A stretch of 64,000 nt of DNA from Microcella pacifica (GTDB taxonomy: Bacteria; Actinomycetota; Actinomycetes; Actinomycetales; Microbacteriaceae): contig NZ_VIKT02000010.1 of NCBI RefSeq assembly GCF_009371975.2, positions 1 through 64,000 of the forward strand. Reading direction: 5' to 3'. A program made the position numbers and the translations under genes. The notes below the pieces were generated by a model. The model was not told the origin of the DNA, searched no databases, and saw only the letters and a list, made by a program, of their open reading frames with translations. Positions 1 through 8,141 of this stretch are shown here, piece after piece. Position 1 is the stretch's first letter. Each line of letters starts with the position of its first letter.

Positions 1-19
1 CGGAGACTCTCGTGGAAAG

Positions 20-35
20 GCCAGCACAGGCTGGC
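20..35 (-). terminator. weak hairpin downstream of small lipoprotein gene
   Basis: A perfect 6-bp stem (GCCAGC/GCTGGC) with a 4-nt ACAG loop lies about 75 nt past the stop codon of the small lipoprotein gene. It has no following U-tract, so it is only a possible weak or factor-dependent terminator. I see nothing else in positions 1-108. Confidence 0.2.
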
Positions 36-108
36 AGGCCGACCGCGCCCTCACATCCGCGACCCCGCCCGCTCCGCTACCGCAGCCGACCTGAAGCCGG
101 ACGGTGGA

Positions 109-345
109 TCAGGGCTGAGACGAGTACGCCTGAAGGAAGTCCTCCCTCGAGATCGCCTCGCCGTCGATCTCGGCGACGACCTCGGGAATGCTCGCCAGGT
201 CGGGTGCCCCACTCTCCTGCTGCTCACTCGACGAGTCATCCGCCGAAGACGTGTCCTCGTCCGTCGACGCCATCGTGCATCCCGCGATGCCGAGAAGGCA
301 AAGAGCGGCTCCTGCCGCCCACACGGTGGTCGTTCGTCTGGTCAT
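109..345 (-). CDS. small secreted lipoprotein, apparently truncated SurA/PpiC-type foldase N-terminus
   Basis: This 78-residue product has a basic N-terminus, a hydrophobic stretch at about residues 9-20 and a lipobox (LGIAGC, Cys22), so it should be an exported lipoprotein. A Ser/Asp/Glu-rich linker follows, then a short segment (VVAEIDGEAISREDF) resembling the opening of SurA/PpiC chaperone-foldase N-domains, where VNG-E-I-R-EF is typical. The frame stops directly after LQAYSSQP, whereas relatives continue for 150 or more residues. No downstream frame carries on convincingly in the remaining 108 bases. It is either a genuinely short lipoprotein or the 5' remnant of a decayed foldase gene. 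A strong inverted repeat lies 3 nt before the ATG. Confidence 0.6.
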   Translation of the reverse strand: MTRRTTTVWAAGAALCLLGIAGCTMASTDEDTSSADDSSSEQQESGAPDLASIPEVVAEIDGEAISREDFLQAYSSQP

Positions 346-348
346 GCC

Positions 349-384
349 GTCGTCCCTTCACGTGCGTACAAAGGGACGACTCTA
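349..384 (-). promoter_or_regulatory. perfect 10-bp inverted repeat over leader and RBS, with a -10-like hexamer
   Basis: Arms at 349-358 and 371-380 (GTCGTCCCTT/AAGGGACGAC) form a 10-bp perfect stem with a 12-nt loop. On the minus strand the downstream arm contains the only plausible Shine-Dalgarno (AAGGGA) of the lipoprotein gene, whose ATG is 343-345. A TAGAGT hexamer at 379-384 would start transcription inside the upstream arm. The element could therefore be an operator or a 5' stem that hides the RBS. Confidence 0.4.
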
Positions 385-436
385 CGAGGATGAGCCTTGG
401 TGACGACTGAGGCGGTGGAGCAGTGGCGGGAGCCGC

Positions 437-865
437 CTAGAAGACCCGTCGCATGTATTCGGCGTTCTGCGTGTAGCCGAGTCGGTCGTAGAAGCCGCCG
501 GCTCTCCGAGCGGCGACGGTGAGCTGGCGTACACCACGGCGCACGCACTCGGTCTCGACGGCATGCACGAGCTGCGTACCCAGATCCTGCCCCCGCACCG
601 CTTCATCCACGGCGATCTCCTGCAACTGGGCCGAGAGTCCGTTGGTCGACAGAAGGCGGGCGACCGTCGTGAGCGCGTAGCCGCTCACCGCCCCCTCGTC
701 GTCCTCCGCCACATAGAGGAAGGCGCCGGAATCGTCCGCCCCATCCACGAGTGCCGCGAAGCTCTCGTCGAAGGCCGCTCGAACGGGCACGAAAGCCGCG
801 CCGAGCTGCCGTACGAGGGCGAACACCGCGTCCGCATCAGCGGAGGCCGCAGAACGCACGATCAT
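437..865 (-). CDS. GNAT family N-acetyltransferase
   Basis: This is a 142-residue single-domain GNAT protein, the usual length. The family's acetyl-CoA pyrophosphate-binding segment (motif A) appears as LQEIAVDEAVRGQDLGTQLV, with the Q/RxxGxG/A-like signature RGQDLG near residue 93. It is followed by a FYDRLGY motif typical of the C-terminal part of GNAT folds. The substrate cannot be deduced. The open frame extends upstream to 1096, but the ATG at 863-865 starts 1 nt after the ctaF stop and gives the conserved MIVRSA N-terminus, so I chose it. It is the last gene of the cytochrome oxidase transcript and probably translationally coupled to ctaF. Confidence 0.85.
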   Translation of the reverse strand: MIVRSAASADADAVFALVRQLGAAFVPVRAAFDESFAALVDGADDSGAFLYVAEDDEGAVSGYALTTVARLLSTNGLSAQLQEIAVDEAVRGQDLGTQLVHAVETECVRRGVRQLTVAARRAGGFYDRLGYTQNAEYMRRVF

Positions 866-866
866 G

Positions 867-1283
867 TCAGCGCCCGAAGTTGCCGCGGTAGTACTCGTAC
901 ACCCAGCCCACGAGGGCGATGAGAGGGATGACGACCGCGTAGCCCACGATCCAGAAATCGATCGCCAGACCCAGGAAGACCAGTGCGGCACCGCCGGCGA
1001 GGACGACGGGCCACCAACTCCACGGCGGGAAGAAGCCCTGCTCGGCATCGCCGTCATCGATGTCGGCGTCACCACGGTCCTCCGGCAGCTCGCCACCCTG
1101 ATTGCGGTAGACGAGTCTCAAGTAGAAGGCGATGAACACCGAAAGCACGGCGCACAGGCCCAGGGCCACGGCGCCGACCCACTCGACCTGGCCGGTGTCG
1201 AGAATCGACCAGCCGACGTAGATCGCGGTCAGGGCGACGAAGAAGACCAGAAGGATCCAGAACAGGTTGATGTTCGTCTTCAT
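867..1283 (-). CDS. ctaF: cytochrome c oxidase subunit 4, actinobacterial CtaF
   Basis: This is a 138-residue membrane protein with four hydrophobic segments, two near residues 9-28 and 33-55 and two near 82-125, and a charged Asp/Glu-rich loop around residues 65-80. The architecture, the length and the position directly behind ctaD fit the actinobacterial subunit IV of the aa3-type cytochrome c oxidase. In relatives this subunit stabilises the bc1-aa3 supercomplex. The gene follows ctaD by 10 nt and is followed immediately by the GNAT gene. The ctaE-qcrCAB genes are not in this window. Confidence 0.92.
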   Translation of the reverse strand: MKTNINLFWILLVFFVALTAIYVGWSILDTGQVEWVGAVALGLCAVLSVFIAFYLRLVYRNQGGELPEDRGDADIDDGDAEQGFFPPWSWWPVVLAGGAALVFLGLAIDFWIVGYAVVIPLIALVGWVYEYYRGNFGR

Positions 1284-1293
1284 GTCGGGCCGC

Positions 1294-3030
1294 TCACTTC
1301 ACCTTGTCTTCGCTGATGTCGTACGTGTCCGCATCCGGGGCGTCCTTTGCCGGACCGATGCCCATGGGCATTCCCGCCTCCGGGTGGTTGAGGTCGAACG
1401 CCGGCGACTCCGATCGGATGCGCGGGATCGACGAGAAGTTGTGCCGCGGCGGCGGGCAGCTCGTCGCCCACTCGAGCGAGCGGCCGTAGCCCCACGGGTC
1501 GTTGACCGTCACCTTCGGGGCGCGACGCGCGGTGATGTACACGTTGAGGAGGAACGGGATCATCGACGCCGCGAGCAGGAATGAGCCGAAAGTCGACAGC
1601 TGGTTCATCCAGGTGAACCCGTCTTCGACGAGATAGGTCGCGTAGCGGCGGGGCATGCCCACGACTCCGAGCCAGTGCTGCACCAGGAACGTCGCGTGGA
1701 AGCCGATGAACAGGGTCCAGAAGTGGATGTGGCCGAGACGCTCGTTGAGCATCTTGCCCGTCCACTTGGGCCACCAGAAGTAGAAGCCGGCGAACATCGC
1801 GAACACGACGGTGCCGAACACCACGTAGTGGAAGTGGGCGACCACGAAGTAGGAGTCGGAGACAGCGAAGTCGAGCGGTGGCGAGGCGAGGATGACGCCC
1901 GTGAGCCCGCCGAATACGAAGGTTACGAGAAACCCGAGCGCCCACACGATCGGTGTCTCGAAGGTCACCGAGCCGCGCCACATCGTGCCGATCCAGTTGA
2001 AGATCTTCACACCCGTCGGCACGGCGATGAGCATCGTCATGAGCGAGAAGAACGGCAGCAGCACCGAGCCGGTCACGTACATGTGGTGGGCCCACACCGT
2101 GATCGAGAGCGCCGCGATCGCGATCGTCGCGTAGACGAGCGTCTTGTACCCGAAGATCGGCTTGCGGCTGAATACGGGGAAGATCTCGGAGACGATGCCG
2201 AAGAAGGGTAGAGCGATGATGTATACCTCTGGGTGCCCGAAGAACCAGAATAGGTGCTGCCAGAGGATCGCTCCTCCCGTCGCCGCATCGAATACGTGCG
2301 AGCCGAACATCCGGTCGGAGCCGAGGGCGAAGAGAGCCGCGGCGAGCACCGGAAACGCCATGAGGACGAGCAACGAGGTCACGAGGGTGTTCCACGTGAA
2401 GATCGGCATGCGCCACATCGTCATGCCCGGAGCGCGCATCGTAATGATGGTCGTGATGAAGTTCACAGCGCCGAGGATGGTGCCGAACCCGCTGAGGATG
2501 AGCCCAAAAACCCACATGTTGCCGCCGAGTCCCGGGGTGAAGGTCTGGGAAGACAACGGTGCGTACGCGAACCATCCGAACGAGGCCGCACCCTGCGGCG
2601 TCAGGAATCCCGCAACGGCGATGAGCGAGCCGAAGGAGTACAGCCAGTACGCGAAAGCGTTCAGGCGCGGGAAGGCGACATCAGGAGCGCCGATCTGGAG
2701 GGGCATGAGCACGTTCGCGAAGCCCGCGAAGAGCGGCGTCGCGAACATGAGGAGCATGATCGTGCCGTGCATCGTGAACAGTTGGTTGTACTGCTCCTTG
2801 GTGGCGACGACCTCGAGGCCCGGCGCGAAGAGCTGAACGCGAATGACAAGCGCCAGCACGCCGCCGATGAGGAAGTACACGAACGACGTGATCAGGTACA
2901 TATATCCGATGGTCTTGTGATCGGTGGAGGTGATCCACCCGACGAAGACGTTGCCCTTGCGCCCGACGGTGGGAGATACGTGACCGGGCTCGCTCGTCGA
3001 GACGGTCGGCCTGGGTGCGGTCGTAGTCAT
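1294..3030 (-). CDS. ctaD: cytochrome c oxidase subunit I
   Basis: CtaD is the catalytic haem-copper subunit of the aa3 terminal oxidase, which reduces O2 to water and pumps protons across the cytoplasmic membrane. The 578-residue, twelve-helix protein has the expected ligands: His88 (TMHG) for haem a; His266 with cross-linked Tyr270 (GHPEVY) and His315-His316 (WAHHMY) for CuB; and His399/His401 ([10 protein letters not shown]) for haem a3 and haem a. Lys342 in the VPTGVKIF motif marks the K-channel, which supports an A-type oxidase. The gene starts 6 nt after ctaC and precedes ctaF, forming ctaC-ctaD-ctaF. Confidence 0.97.
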   Translation of the reverse strand: MTTTAPRPTVSTSEPGHVSPTVGRKGNVFVGWITSTDHKTIGYMYLITSFVYFLIGGVLALVIRVQLFAPGLEVVATKEQYNQLFTMHGTIMLLMFATPLFAGFANVLMPLQIGAPDVAFPRLNAFAYWLYSFGSLIAVAGFLTPQGAASFGWFAYAPLSSQTFTPGLGGNMWVFGLILSGFGTILGAVNFITTIITMRAPGMTMWRMPIFTWNTLVTSLLVLMAFPVLAAALFALGSDRMFGSHVFDAATGGAILWQHLFWFFGHPEVYIIALPFFGIVSEIFPVFSRKPIFGYKTLVYATIAIAALSITVWAHHMYVTGSVLLPFFSLMTMLIAVPTGVKIFNWIGTMWRGSVTFETPIVWALGFLVTFVFGGLTGVILASPPLDFAVSDSYFVVAHFHYVVFGTVVFAMFAGFYFWWPKWTGKMLNERLGHIHFWTLFIGFHATFLVQHWLGVVGMPRRYATYLVEDGFTWMNQLSTFGSFLLAASMIPFLLNVYITARRAPKVTVNDPWGYGRSLEWATSCPPPRHNFSSIPRIRSESPAFDLNHPEAGMPMGIGPAKDAPDADTYDISEDKVK

Positions 3031-3036
3031 GCCCGC

Positions 3037-3900
3037 CTACTCCTCTTCCGTGATGCCGGTCGTGCCCGGCAGGTTCGCGTTGGTGTTGAACTCTTCGCCG
3101 ACGCTGCCGACGTTGCCCTGAGCCCGCAGGACGTCCATCTGGGCGTCGTACTCCTCCTGGGAGACGACCTCGACGTTGAACAGCATGAGCGAGTGGTACT
3201 CGCCGCACAGCTCAGCGCATTTGCCCGCGTACGTGCCCTCCTTCTGAGGGATGAAGTACCAGTAATTGGTCTTGGCGGGAATCATGTCCTTCTTGTACAG
3301 GAAATCGATGATCCAGAACGAGTGGATGACGTCGCGCGACTCGATCTTGATTTCGACCTTCTTGTCCACGGGAAGGTACAGGGTCGGTAGCGCGTCGACG
3401 TCGATCTCGTTGTTCGGGCCCGTCTCCTGAGCCTGGATGCCCTGGTAGAAGACGTCGTCGGTGATGTAGTTGAAGTCCCATGCCCAGCGCTTGCCGTAGA
3501 CCTCGATCGTCACGTCGGGGTCGGCGAGCGGTGCTTCGATCTCGGCCTGGTCGCGCGCGGTGAAGGCGAAGAAGCCGAGGACGAGGATGAGGGGCACGAC
3601 CGTGTAGAAGATCTCGATCGGCATGTTGTAGCGCAGCTGCACCGGCAGGCCGGTCTGGCCCTTGCGGCGGCGATAGACGATCGCCGCCCAGATGATGAGG
3701 CCCCAGGTGATGGCGCCCACGGCCAGGAGGACGATCCAGGACGTGACCCAGAGACCGATGACACGGTCGACCTGGTTGGTCGTGCCGGGTTCGGTCGGCA
3801 GCCAGCCGAGGGTCTGCTGCGTCGTGCAGCCCGCGAGGGCGACCGTAGTGACGATCGCGAGCGGTATGGCCGTCAATCGAAGACGTCGGTTGGAGCGCAC
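3037..3900 (-). CDS. ctaC: cytochrome c oxidase subunit II, lipoprotein
   Basis: CtaC carries the dinuclear CuA centre that accepts electrons from cytochrome c and passes them to CtaD. The 287-residue product starts with a signal sequence and lipobox (ALAGC, Cys25). Two transmembrane helices follow at about residues 50-75 and 97-114, then an extracytoplasmic cupredoxin domain. CuA ligands are visible: His193 (IHSFW), Cys228, Glu230, Cys232 and His236 in CAELCGEYH, and Met239. The GTG start at 3898-3900 has an AGAGG ribosome-binding site. It is the first gene of the oxidase operon. Confidence 0.96.
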   Translation of the reverse strand: MRSNRRLRLTAIPLAIVTTVALAGCTTQQTLGWLPTEPGTTNQVDRVIGLWVTSWIVLLAVGAITWGLIIWAAIVYRRRKGQTGLPVQLRYNMPIEIFYTVVPLILVLGFFAFTARDQAEIEAPLADPDVTIEVYGKRWAWDFNYITDDVFYQGIQAQETGPNNEIDVDALPTLYLPVDKKVEIKIESRDVIHSFWIIDFLYKKDMIPAKTNYWYFIPQKEGTYAGKCAELCGEYHSLMLFNVEVVSQEEYDAQMDVLRAQGNVGSVGEEFNTNANLPGTTGITEEE

Positions 3901-4014
3901 CGGTGACCTCTCGAGCTGGGGAGCGGGGAACCGTTTCAGTCTATGTCACCGCGCCCTGCGGAACCGCCCTGCGACGCTCCGAGATGACTGCCAAACCGGT
4001 GCACGAACGACAGA

Positions 4015-4043
4015 AGGGCACCCTCATCAGATGAGGATGCCCT
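4015..4043 (-). terminator. terminator hairpin behind erpA
   Basis: Arms AGGGCA (4015-4020) and TGCCCT (4038-4043) extend, after one mismatch, into CCTCAT (4022-4027) and ATGAGG (4031-4036) around a 3-nt loop. That is about 12 paired bases located 25 nt past the erpA stop, followed on the minus strand by the pyrimidine-rich TCTGTC. It would end the erpA transcript before the ctaC promoter region. Confidence 0.6.
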
Positions 4044-4067
4044 GCTCTCGGGTCTGGCGGGAGAGCC

Positions 4068-4415
4068 TCAGTGGAAGCTGTCTCCGCACGCGCAGCTGCC
4101 GCCCGCGTTCGGGTTGTCGATCGTGAAGCCCTGCTTCTGGATCGTGTCTTCAAAGTCGATCGAGGCGCCTTCGAGGTAAGGGACGCTCATCTTGTCGACG
4201 ACGACCTCGACACCATCGAAGTCACGACGGCTGTCGCCGTCGAGCATGCGCTCGTCGAAGTACAGCTGGTAGATGAGCCCCGAGCAGCCGCCGGGCTGCA
4301 CGGCGAGGCGCAGACGGAGGTCGTCGCGACCCTCCTGCTCGAGCAGCGAGCGGACCTTCGCGGCGGCCGCGTCGGTGAGCGAGACGCCGTGCGTGCTGGT
4401 CATCGTGTCGGTCAT
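4068..4415 (-). CDS. erpA: iron-sulfur cluster insertion protein, A-type carrier
   Basis: This 115-residue A-type carrier delivers Fe-S clusters to apo-proteins. All three cluster-binding cysteines are present: Cys44 in the GGCSG motif and Cys108/Cys110 in the C-terminal CACGDSF motif. The length is standard for HesB/IscA/ErpA proteins. An unusually good Shine-Dalgarno (AGGAGG) lies 6 nt before the ATG. It is a monocistronic gene beside the cytochrome oxidase operon. Compare the HesB-like protein at 58532-58825, which has no cysteine. Confidence 0.93.
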   Translation of the reverse strand: MTDTMTSTHGVSLTDAAAAKVRSLLEQEGRDDLRLRLAVQPGGCSGLIYQLYFDERMLDGDSRRDFDGVEVVVDKMSVPYLEGASIDFEDTIQKQGFTIDNPNAGGSCACGDSFH

Positions 4416-4471
4416 GAGACCTCCTAGGTATCGGGAAAGCTGACCCTCAGTGTACGCCTCTCCCCCGCGCG

Positions 4472-5899
4472 CTACGGCAGACTCACGGCTCCGTCCAGGC
4501 GCGCCAGCAGGAGAGCCTCAGTGAGGATCGCCCGGTGGAACACACCGAGGTGGAGCGACTCGTTGGGACTGTGCGCCCGCGTCTCCGGATCCTCCACGCC
4601 CGTCACGAGCACCTGAGCCTCGGGGAAGGTCTGCGCGAGCTGCGCGATGAAGGGGATCGAGCCGCCGACGCCCGTGAGCTGCGGCGTCTCGCCCCACGCC
4701 TCCTCCATGGCCGTGAGCACGTCGTCGACGGCCCAGCCCGAGGTGTCGACGAGGAAGGGGTCGCCGAGATCGACCGCCGAGAACGTCACGTGCGCCCCGA
4801 ACGGCGTGCGTGCTCGGATGTGGCGCTCGATCGCCATGAAGGCTTCCCGCGCGGATTGGCCCGGCGCGACGCGGCAGCTGACCTTGACGGTCACCGAGGG
4901 CAGCAGGGTGTTGGACGCGTTCTGCACACTCGGCGCATCGATACCCGTCACCGTGATGGCGGGTTGCGCCCAGAGCCGGTGCAGGATCTCGCCGCGGCCG
5001 ATCGACGAGACTCCCTCGAGAAGAGCCGCATCCTCACGGAGACGCACCTCCGTGAAGGGCGGCACCTCCTGGGTGTGCGAGGTGAGGCCCTCGACCGCTA
5101 CGGCGCCATCATCGTCGTGAAGGCTCGCGAGCACGCGCACCAGGGCGAGCATCGCATCGGGCGCGGCGCCACCGAGCATGCCCGAGTGGGATGCATGGCC
5201 GAGGGTGGAGACGTTAAGCTGGAAGGCCGTGTTGCCGCGCAGGCCGATGGTGAGCGAAGGCGTCGTCGTCGTCCAGTTGTCGGAGTCGGCGACCACGATG
5301 ACGTCCGCCGCGAGGAGCTCTCGATGCGCGGCGAGCATCGCCTCGAACGATCGTGACCCGAATTCCTCCTCGCCCTCGATGAAGACGACGAGACCGAGGT
5401 CGGGGTCAGAGCCCTGCACCTCCAGGAGCGCGCGGATCGCGGCGACGTGTGCGAGCACGCCCGCCTTGTCATCGGCGGCCCCGCGCGCGTAGAGCCGGTC
5501 ACCGCGCAGGGTAGGCTCGAAGGGGGGCGACTGCCAGTCCCCCTCCTCCCCCGGGGGCTGCACGTCGTGGTGCGCGTAGAGCATGACGGTCGGGCGACCC
5601 CCTCGGGGCTCCCGGCGGGCGAGAACCGCGGGCTGACCCAACTCACCCGAGCCTGGCAGCGGAGCGCGCTCGATCGTGACCGTGTCGAACACGCCGAGAT
5701 CGGTCAGGAGCGCGGCGACCGTCTCCGCCGACTCCTGGACGTGGCGGGGATCGAAGCCGTCCCACGACACCGAGGGGATGCGCACGAGCCTCGAGAGGTC
5801 GGCGATCGCCGCGGGGAGTCCGTCGCGCACGGCATCCGTGAGCCGCTCGCGGATCTCGGTCGGGGTCGACGGGCGGGCAGGACGAGCGTCGGAGGTCAT
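4472..5899 (-). CDS. M20 family metallopeptidase (dipeptidase)
   Basis: This 475-residue zinc peptidase of the M20/ArgE/DapE/carnosinase family hydrolyses dipeptides or N-acyl amino acids. Metal and catalytic motifs are in order: the first zinc ligand in YAHHDVQPPG, the shared Asp in YARGAADDKAG, the EGEEEFGS segment with the catalytic Glu, and the dimerisation domain with HASHSGMLGGAAPD. A long upstream open extension is ignored. The ATG at 5897-5899 gives the family N-terminus and has a TAAGAT hexamer 7 nt upstream, which suggests a leaderless mRNA. It is divergent from the DUF3043 gene. Confidence 0.9.
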   Translation of the reverse strand: MTSDARPARPSTPTEIRERLTDAVRDGLPAAIADLSRLVRIPSVSWDGFDPRHVQESAETVAALLTDLGVFDTVTIERAPLPGSGELGQPAVLARREPRGGRPTVMLYAHHDVQPPGEEGDWQSPPFEPTLRGDRLYARGAADDKAGVLAHVAAIRALLEVQGSDPDLGLVVFIEGEEEFGSRSFEAMLAAHRELLAADVIVVADSDNWTTTTPSLTIGLRGNTAFQLNVSTLGHASHSGMLGGAAPDAMLALVRVLASLHDDDGAVAVEGLTSHTQEVPPFTEVRLREDAALLEGVSSIGRGEILHRLWAQPAITVTGIDAPSVQNASNTLLPSVTVKVSCRVAPGQSAREAFMAIERHIRARTPFGAHVTFSAVDLGDPFLVDTSGWAVDDVLTAMEEAWGETPQLTGVGGSIPFIAQLAQTFPEAQVLVTGVEDPETRAHSPNESLHLGVFHRAILTEALLLARLDGAVSLP

Positions 5900-5906
5900 G
5901 CCGGTA

Positions 5907-5912
5907 ATCTTA
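5907..5912 (-). promoter_or_regulatory. -10 element of a probably leaderless M20 peptidase mRNA
   Basis: TAAGAT (five of six matches to TATAAT) ends 7 nt before the ATG at 5899 and there is no Shine-Dalgarno. Transcription would begin at or next to the start codon. Confidence 0.5.
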
Positions 5913-5945
5913 AGACCCTGCCCCACAACGGAAGGATGTGCCCCC

Positions 5946-6548
5946 GTGGCCGCCCGAGACAAGACGAACGCCGAACCCACCGGCTCCGAGCAGGCGAGCG
6001 CCGACGCCGTCGAGCAGAACCCTGGCCCAGCATCCACGAGCAAGGGCCGCCCCACACCGACGCGCAAGGAGCGCGAAGCCGCCCGCAAGCGACCCCTCGT
6101 GCCCGATGACCGCCGCCAGGCCCGCAAGGAGGCTCGGGCGAAGATGAACGCCTCGCGCGAGCGCGCCCGCATCGGCATGGCTGCCGGTGAGGAGCGCTAC
6201 CTGCCCCAGCGCGACAAGGGGCCGCAGCGCAAGTTCGTGCGCGACTACGTGGACGCCCGAACGAGCCTCGGCGAGTTCCTCATCCCCGTCATGTTCCTCG
6301 TGATCATCGCGACCTTCATCCCCTCCCTCGAGGCGCAGACCATCTCGATCCTCGTGCTGTGGGGCTTCTTCCTCGTCGCCATCATCGATTCCGTCGCGCT
6401 CTCGTGGCTCGTCAAGCGGAAGCTGACGAAGAAGTTCGGCTCCGCCGAGAAGGGCGTGGGGTTCTACGCCGGCATGCGCGCACTGCAGTTGCGCGTGCTG
6501 CGCCTGCCGAAGCCCCAGGTCAAGCGCGGCGAGTTCCCCGTCGTCTAG
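5946..6548 (+). CDS. DUF3043 domain membrane protein
   Basis: This 200-residue actinobacterial membrane protein of unknown function has a basic and Ala-rich cytoplasmic N-terminal half, with repeated Lys/Arg clusters to about residue 85. Two adjacent transmembrane helices follow near residues 112-155 (FLIPVMFLVIIATF and ISILVLWGFFLVAII), then a basic C-terminus. The GTG at 5946 is chosen because GGAAGG lies 10 nt upstream and the frame further upstream lacks a conserved start. Its stop overlaps the pyrD stop on the opposite strand (convergent). The role is unknown. Confidence 0.88.
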   Translation: MAARDKTNAEPTGSEQASADAVEQNPGPASTSKGRPTPTRKEREAARKRPLVPDDRRQARKEARAKMNASRERARIGMAAGEERYLPQRDKGPQRKFVRDYVDARTSLGEFLIPVMFLVIIATFIPSLEAQTISILVLWGFFLVAIIDSVALSWLVKRKLTKKFGSAEKGVGFYAGMRALQLRVLRLPKPQVKRGEFPVV

Positions 6549-7609
6549 GCCGGCGAGTTCCGCTCGGCCGCGACCGGTCGGCGCAGCCGTGCGAGGCCGC
6601 GCGTGATGCCGCGGGCCCACAGCGGCCCGCGGTAGAGGAAGGCCGTGTAGCCCTGCACGAGCGTGGCGCCCGCTTCGAGGCGCGCCGCGACATCCTCCGC
6701 CGTGTCGACGCCGCCGACCGAGATGACGCAGAAATCGGCCGGAACGGCGGCCCGCACGCGCCGTAGCACGGCGAGCGAGCGAGCGGCGAGGGGCGCACCG
6801 CTGAGCCCCCCCTGACCCGCCTCGGCAACCAGCTCGGGGCTCGACTGCAGGCCGGTGCGCTCGATGGTCGAGTTGGTCGCGATGATGCCCGCGAGCCCCA
6901 CCTGCACCGCGATATGCGCGAGCTCGTCGATCGTCGCGTCGTCGAGGTCGGGGGCGATCTTCACGAGGACGGGTGTCGACCCGGCCTCCTCGAGCACGCA
7001 CCGCAGGAGGGGCTCGAGTCGCTCGCGGGCTTGCAGCCCGCGCAGACCCGGCGTGTTGGGCGAGCTCACGTTCACGGCGAGGTAGTCGGCGACGGGGGCC
7101 AGGAGGCGCGCGGAGGTGCGGTAGTCCTCGAGCGCATTCTCGACCTCCACCACGCGGCTCTTGCCGAGGTTGGCGCCGATCACGGGTCGCCGAGCGCGCG
7201 ATCGCTCCCGCCGCAACCGCTCCGCCGCCTGCGCGGCACCCCGATTGTTGAAGCCCATGCGGTTGATGACGGCACGATCGGCGAGCAGCCGGAACAGCCG
7301 CGGGCGCGGATTGCCCTCCTGCGGTACCGCGGTGACGGTGCCGATCTCGATGTGGTCGAAACCGAGTGCGTACAGGCCCCGGATGCTCCGCGCATCCTTA
7401 TCGAATCCGGCAGCCATGCCGAACGGGGAGTCGAAGCGCAGCCCGAGCGCGTCCACCGCGAGAGACGGGTCGGGGCGCGTGGCTCTGCGCAAGAGTCGCG
7501 TGAGACCGAGCTGAGGGATGGCGCGGATCGCAGCCACCGCGAGGCCGTGAGCGCGCTCGGGGTCGAGTCGTGCGAGCACCCCGCGGAACAGGAGGTCGTA
7601 GAGCGTCAC
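6545..7609 (-). CDS. pyrD: dihydroorotate dehydrogenase (quinone), class 2
   Basis: PyrD oxidises dihydroorotate to orotate with quinone in pyrimidine synthesis, acting as a peripheral membrane flavoprotein. The 354-residue protein has the class 2 N-terminal extension (YDLLFRGVLARLDPERAH) that binds membrane and quinone. It also has FMN and substrate motifs NRMGFNNRG, ANLGKS, VNVSSPNTPGLR with the catalytic Ser, VKIAPDL, ATNSTI and VGGVDT. The GTG at 7607-7609 lies 4 nt after the nrdR stop, so the two are an operon. It converges on the DUF3043 gene with overlapping stop codons. Confidence 0.95.
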   Translation of the reverse strand: MTLYDLLFRGVLARLDPERAHGLAVAAIRAIPQLGLTRLLRRATRPDPSLAVDALGLRFDSPFGMAAGFDKDARSIRGLYALGFDHIEIGTVTAVPQEGNPRPRLFRLLADRAVINRMGFNNRGAAQAAERLRRERSRARRPVIGANLGKSRVVEVENALEDYRTSARLLAPVADYLAVNVSSPNTPGLRGLQARERLEPLLRCVLEEAGSTPVLVKIAPDLDDATIDELAHIAVQVGLAGIIATNSTIERTGLQSSPELVAEAGQGGLSGAPLAARSLAVLRRVRAAVPADFCVISVGGVDTAEDVAARLEAGATLVQGYTAFLYRGPLWARGITRGLARLRRPVAAERNSPA

Positions 7610-7613
7610 GCGT

Positions 7614-8081
7614 TCAGGCCTCCGCCGCGCGGGCCGCATCCTCGCGCCGCAGCCGCGCGATGGCCTCCTCGAAGTCGTCGAGGTTCTCGAAGGCCTGGTA
7701 GACGCTCGCGAACCGCAGGTAGGCGACCTCGTCGAGCTCGCGCAGCGAGGGCAGGATCGCGAGACCGATGTCGTTGGCGTCGAGCTGGGAGGCGCCCGTG
7801 GCGCGCAGGGTCTCCTCCACGCGCTGCGCGAGCAGGGCGAGGTCGGCGTCGGTGACGGGCCGACCTTGGCACGCCTTGCGGACTCCGGTCACGATCTTCT
7901 CGCGAGAGAAGGGCTCGGCGATGCCGCTGCGCTTCGTGACCGTGAGGCTCGCCGTCTCGGTCGTGCTGAAGCGCTTGCCGCACTCCGGGCACTGCCGGCG
8001 TCGCCGGATCGCCAAGCCGTCGTCGCTCGTGCGCGAGTCGATGACACGGGTGTCGGAGTGCCGGCAGAAAGGGCAGTGCAT
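7614..8081 (-). CDS. nrdR: transcriptional repressor NrdR
   Basis: NrdR represses ribonucleotide reductase genes in response to ATP/dATP. The 155-residue protein has the N-terminal zinc ribbon (CPFC at residues 3-6 and CPEC near 34-37) and an ATP-cone domain from about residue 46 ([17 protein letters not shown]). The length is typical. A TAGGCT hexamer at 8091-8096 ends 9 nt before the ATG, so it may have its own near-leaderless promoter. pyrD follows directly. No ribonucleotide reductase gene is in this window. Confidence 0.95.
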   Translation of the reverse strand: MHCPFCRHSDTRVIDSRTSDDGLAIRRRRQCPECGKRFSTTETASLTVTKRSGIAEPFSREKIVTGVRKACQGRPVTDADLALLAQRVEETLRATGASQLDANDIGLAILPSLRELDEVAYLRFASVYQAFENLDDFEEAIARLRREDAARAAEA

Positions 8082-8141
8082 GGTGGCCTCAGCCTAGTGG
8101 AGCCCGCAGCGCTGCTCGGGGACGCACGGCTGCTCGGGACA

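Noticed and set aside
12-410. 132-codon plus-strand frame at the left edge
   Set aside because: Pro/Arg/Ser-rich without motifs, and antisense to the lipoprotein gene, which has a proper signal peptide and lipobox.
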